64,000 bases of DNA from Symbiodinium natans. Its lineage: Eukaryota; Sar; Dinophyceae; Suessiales; Symbiodiniaceae. The stretch lies in the NCBI GenBank assembly GCA_905221605.1, contig CAJNDS010001136.1, forward strand, positions 37,501 through 101,500. The letters run 5' to 3'. The notes under the pieces are model-generated. The model had not been told where the DNA came from. It searched no databases and was given only the letters and a program-made list of their open reading frames with translations. How positions within the stretch are numbered: the first letter of the stretch is position 1; the number at the start of each line of letters is the position of its first letter. Positions 32,447-42,660 of this stretch are shown piece by piece. The position numbers and the translations under genes are program-made.

Positions 32447-35400
32447 GACCATGGTCACATTTTGGGGTGGCTCTCTCATTCAGAGCATGCCTGTGTGAAG
32501 CGATGCTTCATTCAACCATTCATTTGTCGGCTATTTTAGTGGGAGATTTTTATGTGGCTCGCTGGGATCCTGTTCCTTGTGCTGGGTGAGGAGGCGTGCT
32601 CATCGTTGGTGCTGGCGGACTAGGATGCCCGGTGGCCATGTACCTGGCTGCGGCAGGCAAGATGCAGTGCTTTTACGAAATGTAGCTGTCAGCCCTTTTT
32701 GAGATGGAGTGCAACTTGTTTTCGCTGGGATGGCCAACTTACATGTTGTCGCATGATTTTGGCATGCAGGAGCTTACTTGTGGGGGTTTATAATCTTGAT
32801 CCCCAAATAGTAGGATGCCCTTATAAGAAGGACACCAATGAGGCACCCCCCTAATTTCGGAAAACCCCCATTTAAGTCTTTTTTGGTTGTCGGCATGCAC
32901 ACTCGCAGGGGTTGGACGTCTTGCCATCGTGGATGGCGACTGTGTGGAGGACCCAAGTTGCTTTAGCTTCTGCGTTGCTTTCGGCCCAGCTGTTCTGAAT
33001 TTGGTCTGCGTGTCCGTATTGCATGGAGGAATCCAATCTGCACCGACAGATTGGGCATCTCTGGCGCAACGTGGGCAAAAGCGGCCCGATGGAGATTTAG
33101 TCTTTCTTTCACCGATCTTGAAGCTGCAATGCTCCATCACTGGACAGGAGCCAGAACCGAAGGTGCCTGTCAGTGCCTTTAAGCCCGAAAAGCGTACAGG
33201 ATAGCAGAGTCAAGAAGCAGAGTGGCAACATTCGGCAACAAACAGGTTTAGACATCACCGTCTTCTTGCACAACCACCCCCACCCAAAACATTCGGAACT
33301 AGTTGTTGCTTACTTCCTGTTTCGCTGGGGCCTTCTGATGTTTTGTTCGACCAAGGCAAGGCGGCTTCTCTGGCAGAGACCTGCCGTGAGCGGAACCCCA
33401 ACATCTCCGTGGAGGTTCCCCGAACTTCTCAAAGTTGCTAGCAGCTCACAAACAGGCGTTCGGTGTTGGAGAAGAAGTCTAAAAAGTTTTATGTGGGGAC
33501 CTGGAGGCTTGTAATTGAGCTCAGCGGAGGAAGTCGATGGAGAAGAATCCTTGTGGGGAATCCTAGGGGGGGATTGTCTGGGTTTAAGACGACCGTTCGC
33601 TCAACAGGTGCCCAGGAGCCCCAGAAGGGTAGCTTTCATGAAGTCTACGTCCCCGCCGGTTCTTGGGGGCTTCTTCTTGATTGGTAGTGGGTACGATTCT
33701 CTACCGTGACTATGGTTATCCTACTCTGAGCTTTGTTCCTGTTACTGTTATTTCCGTTAGTACTATGACAATGAGTTTCTGTGATTTCATTCATTACTTG
33801 TACTTCTATTGTTAGCATTGGCTTGTGAGACTGTCGCCATCCTGTCAGAGGCGCACGCACAGCGCATCACCGACACGGAGGAGGCCGCCTTCCTCATGAG
33901 ACGCGGCCCTGCCGCAATGACGATCCGAAAAAGCTGCGGGGTTTTTAGGTTTTTTTTGGTGGGTTTTTGGGTTTGGCGTGCGTGGTAGGCTGCCTTGCTG
34001 AAGCGGCTTTCAGTCCATGACATCCCATGGCCACCCAAGAGACAAGGCTATGATGTCATCGTGGACTGCACGGATGCGCCACGAATCCGCTACCTGCTGA
34101 ATGATGCCGCCATCGCTGCAGGCAAGCCGCTTGTTGCGGCGTCGGCTGTTGCGCCGCCTGGCACGAGTGTGAGGGAATTAGGGGGTGGACGTTCAATCTG
34201 CAAACCCCCAAGCTTTCTGTGCATTACATTTTGCTTACGATTCGTAGCTTCCATCGAGCTAGAAAGACGGACGATGCGAGGGATCCAGTTCGTGCGTTTC
34301 GCCTCTCGGGTCTCGGTTGTTGCAGTGTTGCTACCGGCAGTCGGTGTTTCTGAATGCCGAGGCAAGAGTTTTGCGAACTGAGGCTGTACGGGCAACTTGC
34401 CATCTACAATTTCGAGGGAGGTCCATGTCTTCGCTGTGCCACTTGTCAGGGCCCACATGGTCCCGAAGCCTGAGGTCTAAGCTGAACCCAAGTTTCCAGT
34501 GTAGCCTTTAGCAGGGTCTCCGTGGGCTCTAGTCATTTTCAAGCTCAATCCCCGGATTCTTACAGGCAGATGTGAGCTTTTCAGGCCAAGAAAGAACGGC
34601 CAATGGAGGGAGGGTTTCTGGATTATTCTGGATGAACATTGCAACTACAGCTTCAAGAAGCTGTCTCTCTTCCCAGCAGCAATGGCAAAAGGTCTTCCCT
34701 CCGCCGCTGGCCCAAGCCGACTTGGCCCAAGTCTCCTCCTGCGAGGCCTGTTCTGGGGTGTAGAGGCTTGAAAAAAACAAGGCAGAGACCCGTTCAGCAA
34801 GGATTCTTCTTTGGGATTATAGAAGGGCCTCAGGTCCTGTGGGTTTTAGGCTTCCCTGGTAAGAAAAGGGCATGTCGGGGGGTGAACGTCCTGCAGGAGA
34901 GCGGCGTCCTGGGCCCCGTGGTGGGCACCATCGGATCAATGGCAGCCTTGGAAGTCTTGAAGGCATTCCCCGGCGTCTGGGGAACCGAGATTTCACGAGC
35001 TTCTTCTTCTTGTGTGTGGGAGTCTTGTTTCTTGCGTTTTGCTTCGCAGTGCTTCGGGCCCCCACCCGCGATCAAGATTTTCCAGGAACTTCTCTGGTGG
35101 AGCTTTGGTTCTTGTTTCCATAAGATGCCATGAGCTCACGGTGAAGCTCCAGTCCCCACAGGCGCCTGCAGCTCTTGTCGTCCGTGGAGTGTTTGGTGTA
35201 TGCTTCATGGGCCTGCAACTTGTCAAGGTCTGACATGATTCGTGGCAGATACCACGGTATTTTGCTGGAGAACTGGATTCGGGTTCTTGCGGTGTTGCAG
35301 AAGCTTAAGCCGACTCGTTGCAGATCTTGGCAAAGTCGTCGCCTCTCCACGCGTCCTGTTTGAGGCGGGGGCGGGGGGGGGGGTCCTTCAAGGCAGCAGC

Positions 35401-37163
35401 CCTCAACCCTACAAACCTTCTACCCGGAGCCCGACTAAAGAACCTGAACCCATTCAAAGATGAAGGGGGGTTGAAGGGCCCACCAAACTTTCAACCTCAA
35501 ACTCCAGCAGGGTTGGTCAATGGCAAGGATGTTTTGAGAGGTAAGTGCTTGGTGCCCTCTTGGACGGAGAACATGATTCGGGGCTCACTCTCACATCCCT
35601 GGAGGCCTCATGGGTAGCCATAGCTTCGATCATACGTTCTCCAAGATGGTCTCGATTGCCTTGTTGATGGCCCTTTGTCAAGAGGGGTTTGGGGTTTAGG
35701 GTTTAGGGTTTAGGGAGCCTCCAAGTGAACCCCGCACACCCCTGTTTTTAAGCTCCGGGGGGCACCAGCATGCCAAGGGGGAAGATGATGTGCTACGACG
35801 CAGCCAACGCCTCACAGCCGACTTACATGGTGAACCTGAGCAGGCTTACCAGCGCGCTTTTTTGTGGCCCACAAAGCCTACTGATGTTTGTTTCTTATCC
35901 TTTGGGCAAAAGAGAGCCTTGCTGCAACTTTTTGATGAAAGGCAGCCAAAGTGTCCTGGCTGCGCCAACGATGCCAGCCATCAGCTGCTGCCCCCCGAAG
36001 GCCCGAAGGTTGGGTTCTGACTTGCGTGGCTTGCTTGGTGGCTCAAGGCCCCGCAAACCTCGAAACCTCTGGGAGGCTGCTGCCCCTACATGGCCGGGGA
36101 TGCTTCGAATAGCCGCCTTGCTCACTTGGACGTCGCGTTGCGTTGGGACTTGGGGCCTAAACCCTAAACCCTAAACCCTAAACCCTAAACCCTAAACCCG
36201 AAACCCTAAACCTTAAACCCTAAACCCGAATCCCTAAACCCTAAACCCTAAACGCGAAGTCTCAGGGTCCAGCACGCCAGGCATTTCGGCTTCTGAGCTT
36301 CGCTCCCGGCTCCTGGCCAACCAGCCCACGCTTCTCCTGGACGTGAGGCGTGCGCAGCGTCGACTTTTTGTAGATTCTAAAGGCAGCCCCCCTAGAATTC
36401 GGGGAACCAGAAAGACACCAGAGTTTTGAGACCCGACCAGACGCAAAGTAATTCAAAGTGGCCTCTGGATTTTCGCCTCTGAAGCCTTGGCCGCACGCAG
36501 GCAGCCTACCCACTTTTCAGTCTGTCGGCTGGAGGCTTGCAGAAATGGGGGTTTACGAGATTGGGGGGCACATTATTGGGGTCCTCATTATAAGGTGATC
36601 TTACTATGTGGGGTCTATTTTGGGGACCCCTATTTTCGTGAACCCCCAAATCGTTTGGGTGGTTTAGCAGTTTAGCACTCCCTTTGTTGGGCGATGGGCC
36701 TGGGTCGCGGGATGTCATGTCGTGCGAACTGGCCCAGTTTAGTGTTCAGGGACCACATTTTGAACAAGCGTGGCTGTCCATGCTGTCCTCACAGTAGTCC
36801 ACCTTCTACTTCGCTCACAGTTACGGTAAGTTTAGGGAAGGCGAGCTCCTCCGGCCTGCGCCCCTTCTGCAGGGTGCGCACAATTGGCCCCTTCGCAAGA
36901 TCAGCTTTTCGGACAACAAGGACTGACGTTAAAGCCCTAAGCAGCCGTTGGGAGGAGGGGGTGCTGGCTTTGCTTTTGCAGACATGCTGCTGCATCTCAC
37001 TGAGGTTCAGGTTTTTGTGGAAGAGTTTCTATCCCAGGAAGGTCTAAGCTGTAAGTCGCGAGTCTTGAGCCTTGCAGACCCTTTCAGGAGTGTTTGGAGA
37101 AGATCTCTGAGCTCCTTCCGGACCCAAGCGATGGTTGCGAGATCGTTTGTGTTTGCCGACGAG
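32374..37163 (+). CDS. MOCS3: MOCS3/UBA4: URM1-activating adenylyltransferase-sulfurtransferase (11 exons seen)
   Basis: Plus-strand gene. The E1-like domain comes first: EVEQYGRQLVLPKLGPAGQQ, VLIVGAGGLGCPVAMYLAAA (nucleotide-binding GxGGLG), VGRLAIVDGDCVEESNLHRQ, KAASLAETCRERNPNISVEV, GYDVIVDCTDAPRIRYLLND, GKPLVAASAVA, GQLAIYNFEGGPCLRC, SGVLGPVVGTIGSMAALEVL. PKCPGC follows and completes the zinc-binding C-x2-C pair. Then the rhodanese domain: ISASELRSRLLANQPTLLLD and the active-site loop IVCVCRRG, whose Cys carries the persulfide. Family role: it adenylates and thiocarboxylates URM1 (and MOCS2A) in the cytosol for tRNA wobble-U thiolation and molybdopterin synthesis. Introns are mostly GC-AG or GA-AG. 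The first exon, one exon near 33450-34040, parts of the rhodanese domain and the C-terminus were not located. No disabling change is seen in the exons read. Confidence 0.9.
32447..32590 (+). other. 144-nt GA-AG intron of MOCS3
   Basis: TCAAG|GACC ... GTGAG|GAGG. AG|GA stands at both ends. Only this cut restores QGGVLIVGAGGLG in frame. Confidence 0.75.
32591..32656 (+). CDS. MOCS3: MOCS3 exon: VLIVGAGGLGCP nucleotide-binding loop
   Basis: Carries the GxGGLG dinucleotide/ATP loop. Ends GCGGCAG|GCAAGA, a GC donor. Confidence 0.9.
32657..32908 (+). other. 252-nt GC-AG intron of MOCS3 carrying a foldback element
   Basis: Donor GGCAG|GCAAG, acceptor CTCGCAG|GGGT. A family B element (32782-32870) lies wholly inside. 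Confidence 0.8.
32782..32870. mobile_element. foldback element family B, copy in MOCS3 intron
   Basis: TGGGGGTTTATAATCTTGAT at the left and TTTCGGAAAACCCCCA at the right. The interior holds the shared CCCCAAATAGTAGGATGCCC and TTATAAGAAGGACACC stretch. Confidence 0.8.
32909..32949 (+). CDS. MOCS3: MOCS3 exon: GVGRLAIVDGDCVE
   Basis: Second strand of the Rossmann fold, ending in the acidic residue that binds ATP ribose in the family. Ends GTGGAG|GACCCA (GA donor). Confidence 0.9.
33029..33080 (+). CDS. MOCS3: MOCS3 exon: ESNLHRQIGHLWRNVGK
   Basis: Invariant NLHRQ motif with the catalytic-site Arg. Bounded by ATGGAG|GAATCC and AAAA|GCGG. The preceding intron (32950-33028) has TGGAGGA at both boundaries. 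Confidence 0.9.
33356..33434 (+). CDS. MOCS3: MOCS3 exon: KAASLAETCRERNPN
   Basis: Begins ACCAAG|GCAAGG and in phase gives K-S-K-A-A-S as in relatives (SK.E.A...L...NP). The 3' end is approximate, near CTCAAAG. Confidence 0.85.
34047..34165 (+). CDS. MOCS3: MOCS3 exon: GYDVIVDCTDAPRIRYLLND
   Basis: Contains the DCTD motif, with the ATP/Mg-binding Asp, and GKPLVAASAVA. Acceptor AGACAAG|GCTATG. The 3' boundary is approximate. Confidence 0.9.
34383..34440 (+). CDS. MOCS3: MOCS3 exon: GQLAIYNFEGGPCLRC
   Basis: First zinc-binding C-x2-C of the family (PCLRC). Acceptor AACTGAG|GCTGTA. The end is approximate. Confidence 0.85.
34897..34972 (+). CDS. MOCS3: MOCS3 exon: ESGVLGPVVGTIGSMAALEV
   Basis: Highly conserved GVLGPVVG..GS.QA.E helix of E1-like proteins. 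Acceptor CCTGCAG|GAGAGC, donor CCCCG|GCGTCT (GC). Confidence 0.9.
35942..36000 (+). CDS. MOCS3: MOCS3 exon: second zinc pair PKCPGC
   Basis: RQPKCPGCANDASHQLLPPE supplies the second C-x2-C. GATGAAAG|GCAG acceptor; CCCGAAG|GCCCGA GC donor gives the phase needed by the rhodanese exon. Confidence 0.75.
36154..36252 (-). repeat. CCCTAAA array inside a MOCS3 intron
   Basis: About 14 units between the PKCPGC exon (ends 36000) and the rhodanese exon (starts 36266 or 36281), so transcribed and spliced out with the gene. Confidence 0.9.
36266..36347 (+). CDS. MOCS3: MOCS3 exon: start of rhodanese domain
   Basis: STPGISASELRSRLLANQPT then LLLDVR, the canonical first helix and LLLDVR strand. The start may be 36266 (TCTCAG|GGTCC) or 36281 (GCCAG|GCATT), both in phase. 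Donor GTGAG|GCGTGC. The intron before it holds a CCCTAAA array. Confidence 0.85.
36546..36648. mobile_element. foldback element family B, second copy in a MOCS3 intron
   Basis: Left TGGGGGTTTACGAGATTGGG, right CCTATTTTCGTGAACCCCCA. About 103 bp, between the exons ending 36347 and beginning 37088. Confidence 0.85.
37088..37163 (+). CDS. MOCS3: MOCS3 exon: rhodanese active-site CRRG
   Basis: ECLEKISELLPDPSDGCEIV then CVCRRG. CRRG is the persulfide-carrying loop of MOCS3/UBA4 (the family continues NDSQ). Acceptor CCCTTTCAG|GAG, donor CGACGAG|GCCCGT. The NDSQ exon was not found downstream. Confidence 0.8.
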
Positions 37164-37289
37164 GCCCGTGGCCCGCTGCCCCGAAGAAGAATGAGAAGAA
37201 AGAAGATGACAGAAGAAAAATGGAAGAAGACGAAGCACCCCATAGGCCCTAAAGAGCTCACGCGCGAAAGCAAGAAGCTGGTCAGAACA

Positions 37290-37400
37290 CTCTCTCTCTC
37301 TCTCTCCCTAAACCCTAAACCCTAAACCCTAAACCCTAAACCCTAAACCCTAAACCCTAAACCCTAAACCCTAAACCCTAAACCCTAAACCCTAAACCCT
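37290..37400 (-). repeat. (TC)n then CCCTAAA array then GTCTCG repeat
   Basis: CTCTCTCTCTCT (37290-37306) runs into thirteen perfect CCCTAAA units (to 37400), then GGTCTC hexamer repeats (37410-37432). Confidence 0.9.
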
Positions 37401-37559
37401 GTCTTTGTCTCTCGGTCTCGGTCTCGGTCTCGGCCCCTTCTTTCCCTCTCTTTCCCTCTCTCGCTCGCCCGTTCCGGCTTGCTTGAGCATCATTGTAAGC
37501 CGCGTTGCCTGTGTCTTAACGGCCCCGGTGTGCAGTGGCCTTTAGGGTTTCGGGTTTTG

Positions 37560-37770
37560 GGGTCGGTCCGTGCCGGCATCCAGAGATTCAAAAAGATTGT
37601 CTTGAGAACCCCTCGCCTCCCGCCCCTGGGTCGTGCCCTGCGGGTCGAGCCGAAATCCCAATTCCCAGCCGTTCAGCCCGAAAAGCTCAGCGACAAGGGG
37701 TTGGGGGTGGGTGGATTCAGCGGTTCTGACAGGAAACCAGGCGAACTTGTCGTAGGGGACAGCTTCTCCC
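37560..37770 (+). CDS. coding-like island (possible exon)
   Basis: Plus frame reads RFKKIVLRTPRLPPLGRALR then VEPKSQFPAVQPEKLSDKG; other frames are partly open. It could be a later part of the MOCS3 gene, but no rhodanese motif is present. Confidence 0.3.
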
Positions 37771-38528
37771 TCTAGGGGTGATGCTCAAGCCCCAACCCCC
37801 AAATTTCTCGTGGCCCATCATCTTCCTTGTCGAAGTGGCAAGGCAATGACAGCCTGAAAGCGGTGACGCTGGGCTGCACCCAAGCACCCAAGGGCCTTAA
37901 AACCCTCAACAGGGTACCCAGTTGACCGATTCTGGTGGGGCTTTGGGTGTAGGGTTCGAGGTGCAAGGACCGAGCTGGCTTGCAGCTGTGGCTGGCTTCA
38001 TTGAGCTTCAGGGTCTGGGCGTTGGCTGTTTTTGCAAAACCGGAAGATTCCCAAAACTGCCTAAGCATCCCTAAGCATCCTCAAGCATCCCTAGACATCC
38101 CTAAGCATCCCCTCAACATCCCCTAGCATCCCTAAACGTCCTAAACATCCCTAAGCCACCAAGCCACCAAGAAAGTGCGGGGCACATGTGCCTCAAGAAC
38201 CCCGCAGACTCAGCACCCAACCCCCCAGCCCCCAAATCCAAGCATGCGCAAACCCCGAAGCCCCCAGAAACCCTAGGCATCTGCTCCGGGCTGCGGGGGT
38301 TCCGGCGTGGAATCTCCAGGTGGGCGGGGCTACGAGGGGTTGGTGTTGGAGCGGGGGGCATAGGGGTAAGGGGCCGAAGCCTTAGATTCTGAGCCTGAGA
38401 AAAAAGAGCAAACGGCCTAAACATCGGTAGCCCTCCGAGGGTACACAGCCGTAAGCCCTAAGGCCTACCCCAAAAACCCAAAACCCCAAATCCTTCACCC
38501 TAAGCCCCAAACCCTAAACCCTAAAACC

Positions 38529-38643
38529 CTTCGACCAGCCAGGGCGGCCTCCAAAAGCTGATGGAGGCCTGTGGAGCCCCGGCTGGGGGCTTGCCGGCGC
38601 TGACGTGAGCGACGTGCGTCTTGAAAATGCGGGGGGGGATCCC
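38529..38643 (-). CDS. coding-like island (possible exon)
   Basis: After a minus-strand acceptor CTCTGCAAG|GG, reads IPPRIFKTHVAHVSAGKPPA then GAPQASISFWRPPW. A second minus frame is also open. Unrecognised. Confidence 0.3.
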
Positions 38644-39129
38644 TTGCAGAGCAGCAACAGCGGCTTTTTGGGTTTTGGGGGGTTCTTGGGGTGGAGGGGG
38701 GTTGGGGTAGGTTGCTGGGCTTAGGTGCCACGTGCAATCCAGGTTGCTAGTTTGCTCTGTGTGTACGAAATTGCAGTAGTGACACAGGTGGTACTCGTAA
38801 AACGGCACGTATCAACAGTGGCAGGTCGACTCTGGAAACATCAGGTCTCCCTTTCGTCTAGAAACAGCCCAGGGTCGGCAGGAACAGCTGCCAGGAAACA
38901 GCCACCTGCACGGAGAGCTTTGACAGACCGCGCCCCAAAAGCCAAGGCCCTTAACGCTGGACACAACCACAGACGGCTCAAGCAGTCGACGCGTCGGAAG
39001 GCGTCTGATCATGCAACCGAATGGCCGGGACTTGTGGTCGGAGTTGTTGCCTTAGCAGTAGGAGGCCGCCTTGGAATGCGCTGCAGGTCCCCAAGTCTCA
39101 GCCAAAGACTTCCAGCCCGATAAAGTGCC

Positions 39130-39290
39130 CCTGAGCCCTAAACCCTAAACCCTAAACCCTAAACCCTAACCCTAAACCCGGAACCTTAAACCCTAAACCC
39201 TAAACCCTAAACCCTAAACCCTAAACCCTAAACCCTAAACCCTAAGCCCTAAACCCTAAACCCTAAACCCTAAACCCTCGCTCCAAGACT
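39130..39290 (-). repeat. CCCTAAA array
   Basis: About 21 nearly perfect units. Confidence 0.95.
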
Positions 39291-39410
39291 TTAGAAGAGC
39301 ACCTAAAGCGCAAGATGCTCTATTGGTGCACGAGGCACCAGCCTAGCTTTCAGAACCCCTTGACCCCCAGACCCCTGTAAGCCCCTAAACATCCCTAAAC
39401 CCTAAACCCG

Positions 39411-39483
39411 AAGCCCAGAGCACACATAGTCGAAGAAGCCCATGGCGCCCGCGTCGCTCGGGAGGATTTGAAGGTGGGCGATC
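39411..39483 (-). CDS. coding-like island (probable exon)
   Basis: Acceptor AACCCAG|ATC, then IAHLQILPSDAGAMGFFDYV CSGLR, ending before CGG|GTTTAG. Good amphipathic protein composition. Function unknown. Confidence 0.4.
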
Positions 39484-39937
39484 TGGGTTTACGGTGTTTT
39501 TTTTGTTGTGGGTGATAGGGGGCCTGAACGGCAGACTTCCTAGGCAGCATCGACAGCTGGGTTGTCAGTGTTGTTCTTTCCGCAGCCGGCAGATGCATGT
39601 TGTTTTAGGTTTTAGGGTTTGGGGTTTAGGGTTAGGGTTTCCAATGGATTGTTCAGCCGCATGAGTCATCTTCAGCGATACGAAGCAGCTCGGAGCTCAA
39701 TTGAGCCGTTTCTGATGCGAAGCTCAGTGCTCAACTGAGACACTTCGTGCACTGCCTGCCATGAGGAAGCCCCCGGCCCTAAACCTAAACCCGAGCATCA
39801 TGGCATGACTGGCCCTAAACCGAGCTAAGCAGTCCAAGCCTCCGACGTCTTCGCTTGAAGCCGGAACCCCACCAGGGAGCTCGTATACGATACCCGTAAG
39901 CCTTCAACTGGAGTAGCAAAGGCCGCTTGTTGCAAAT

Positions 39938-39978
39938 CACCACCACCACCATCATCGCCATCATCACCATCATCATCT
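39938..39978 (+). repeat. CAC/ATC trinucleotide microsatellite
   Basis: CACCACCACCATCATCGCCATCATCACCATCATCATC-like run of 12 or so triplets. Confidence 0.9.
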
Positions 39979-40136
39979 TCAGCAAGTCACCACCTTTGAG
40001 GGCATGGGGATGGAGAGACGTTGTGCGCGGGTACCTTAATGCTGGCCCCAAAGTCCAGACCCAAAGGTAGACATTCCGCGTGATTCAAGGGCGCAGGGCT
40101 TGTAGCTACTGCACATTACTCGCCCAGGTAGCTTAT

Positions 40137-40250
40137 AGTGTGTGTGTGTGTGTGTGTGCTTGTGCTCCGTTTGTGCTTCGCGTGTGCTTCGCTTGTGCTT
40201 CGCGTGTGCTTCGTGTGTGCTTCGTGTGTGCTTAGTGTGTGTGTGTGCTT
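40137..40250 (+). repeat. (GT)n grading into a TGTGCTTCGCG minisatellite
   Basis: GTGTGTGTGT followed by at least seven 11-bp TGTGCTTCG(C/T)G units. Open Cys/Val-rich frames here are artefacts. Confidence 0.85.
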
Positions 40251-40562
40251 TGGGGCATATGCCATGGATTGCAGTGGGATCGAAGCGGTGCAGGTGGTGG
40301 TTGTCAATGCCATTGGCGCAAAAGACCCGGCCTTAGATGGGGACTTGTCAGGCCTTTCATGTGGTCTCTGTGCTGAGCCCTGCTCCGAACCCAGGCTGAC
40401 CTTACTCCTCTCTTGAACATGGAAGCCTAAACCCCAAACCTTAAACCCCAAAGCACAAACCCGAAACCCCAAACCCGAGACCCTAAACCCTAAACCCTAA
40501 ACCCTCAAGAGCTCGAGAGCCCCGAAAGCGCCGAATCCCCCAACCCAGGAGCCACCCAGCAC

Positions 40563-40685
40563 TCCTAAACCCTAAACCCTAAACCCTAAACCTTAAACCC
40601 TAAACCCTAAACCCTAAACCCTAAACCCTAAACCCTAAACCCTAAACCCGAATCCCTAAACCCTAAACCCTCAACCCTGAACCCA
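40563..40685 (-). repeat. CCCTAAA array
   Basis: About 16 units with one CCCGAAT variant. Confidence 0.95.
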
Positions 40686-40769
40686 AGCACTCCCCCAACA
40701 TCAGCGTTCAGTCTTGAGGCCCCACCGCCCGAAAGCGGATGTGGAGCTGCTCAGCCGGGCTCCTGCTAG

Positions 40770-41000
40770 GGTTGAGGGTTTAGGGTTTAGGGTTTAGGGT
40801 TGAGAGGAGTTTAGGGGGTTACGGGTTCAGAGGGGTTAGGGGTTCAGAGGGGTTTAGGCTTAGGGTTGAGAGGGGTTTAGGGGCTTAGGGGTTCAGAGGG
40901 TTTAGGGTTAAAGGTAAGGGGGTTTAGGGCTGGGGTTTAGGGGTTCAGAGGGGTTTCGGGGCTTAGGGGTTCAGAGGGGTTCAGGGTTCTAGAGGAATTT
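40770..41000 (+). repeat. TTTAGGG array passing into TTCAGAGGGG units
   Basis: A few TTTAGGG units, then a 20-30 bp unit (GGGGTTCAGAGGGGTTTAGG) repeated about seven times: a derived minisatellite. Confidence 0.85.
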
Positions 41001-41034
41001 CGGGATAGCTTGGGGACCGTGACAGTCCTCTTGA

Positions 41035-41500
41035 ACTCAGGGGTGTGCATGGATTTATGAATATAATGTACAATCTAAATTGATATATATATATATATAC
41101 AGATTCTAAATATGTATTTGATACTCTCGAGAACTATGACATTGATTTATGTAATCATTATGTATATACAAAAGTACTTGTAGAGAATGAATCAACAAAT
41201 ATAAAAATTTGAATATTCAAAGAATATATTTTTCTATTCTGGAGAAAGATTCAGCTTATCTGATCTGGTTTTCAATAATATTGGAACACAATCATTTACA
41301 TTATAGAATAGTGATATTGAAATACTTCAAGACAACATATCATATACTAGTGATGACTATTAAATTAGAAATAAATTCTGAAACATTCATCCTGGTCAAT
41401 ATAAAAATGATTCATGTGTATATATTAAAAAAAGGATTTATGGAATTTAATACTTCTGATTTCGATACTGGTTATTTTAAAATTTTCATACCGGATCGGT
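41035..41500. other. AT-rich island of unknown origin
   Basis: About 460 bp of strongly AT-rich sequence in GC-rich DNA, with an (AT)n tract at 41080-41098. A 155-codon plus frame (41209-41676) runs out of the AT-rich part into GC-rich DNA, so it is probably accidental. No match to cox1 or another mitochondrial protein that I can recognise. Confidence 0.5.
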
Positions 41501-42361
41501 GCCACAAGTTCTGGTTGCCAGGATGTAAGCTGTGTATAGATGCGGTAGTGTTGACAGCACCTTCGTACATGCTTCCACGACTTTTGTTCCTTGCTCTTAG
41601 AAGCAGCCATCTATCTGATCTGAGCACTCGTGCTGAACGGCCTCCACAAGCCCCAAGCCTAAACCATACACCCTAAACGCCCGAGAGCAGCAAGCCCACC
41701 ATAACAAAACGGAGCCCAAAAGCCCTCCGCCCACCACAAAGCTTCAAGCTTTAAATGCGACGCCCTAAACTGAACCCTGAGCTATAAACGTACGCCCAAA
41801 CCCGAAACCCAAAACCCTAAGCCCTGAAGCCTATGCCTGAAGTCCGAGAAAGGTCGAGAGCGCATCGCTTTCGAGGCTCGGGTCTTGTGCCCTTTAGGGT
41901 TTAGGGTTTAGGGTTTGTACCCAAAACCGTAGACCGTGGTTCCTCCAGGCCCTTGGGTTTAGGGTTTGCGTTTTTAGGGTTTAGGTTTTTTGATCCTTGG
42001 GGTGAGTACCCTTCGGCCCCATTTCGGGAGCCGACTTGCTCATTTGAGGAGTTTAAGGATTTGGGGGGAAACCCCGAACCCTTAACCCAACATCTCCTTG
42101 AGGCTGGTGCTTAGTCAGGACTTCGCGTTGCTTTCGGCTTCCGCCGCTCTGCCGGGGGTTTGAGCTAAGCCAGGGTGCCCTCGTTGGTAGTCTCGGGTAG
42201 CTTGTTCTAAGGAGTTCCCCGCCTGAAGCCATCGAAAGCACCAAGGGCTCCCCAGCAGTCCAACAACTCGAGCCCTCACGTTTTGGAGCTTGGAGGGCCC
42301 TAAAGCCCTCCGAGCTGAAACCTTAAACCCATTACACCTGACCCGACTAAACCCTAAACCT

Positions 42362-42572
42362 TCACCCCTTCACCCCTTCACCCCTTCAGCCCTTCAGCCC
42401 TTCACCCCTTCAGCCCTTCAGCCCTTCAGCCCTTCAGCCCTTCAGCCCTTCACCCCTTCACCCCTTCACCCCTTCAGCCCTTCACCCCTGCAGCCCTTCA
42501 GCCCTTCAGCCCTTCACCCCTTCAGCCCTTCAGCCCTTCAGCCCTTCAGCCCTTCAGCCCTTCAGCCCTTCA
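42362..42572 (+). repeat. 9-bp minisatellite CCCTTCA(C/G)C
   Basis: About 23 units, alternating CCCTTCACC and CCCTTCAGC in runs. It may derive from CCCTNAA telomeric units. The 129-codon Ser/Pro-rich frame across it is an artefact. Confidence 0.95.
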
Positions 42573-42584
42573 ACCCTAAACCGT

Positions 42585-42660
42585 CTGGGCAGACGGCCGA
42601 AGACCTGCTGCGAAATGCTGTCGGGACCGCGGGGGGGAGGGAGGGCTCTGGGTCATGCGG
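42585..42660 (+). CDS. coding-like island (possible exon)
   Basis: SGQTAEDLLRNAVGTAGGRE between the 9-bp minisatellite and a TTTAGGG-type array. Confidence 0.25.

Noticed and set aside
33460-33690. Missing MOCS3 exon between the NPN and DCTD exons
   Set aside because: Open frames exist (SKKFYVGTWRLVIELSGGSR) but do not resemble the family at that position, so I did not assign one.
41209-41676. 155-codon ORF in the AT-rich island as a mitochondrial or viral protein
   Set aside because: The frame crosses the composition boundary and shows no conserved motif; kept only as an AT-rich island.
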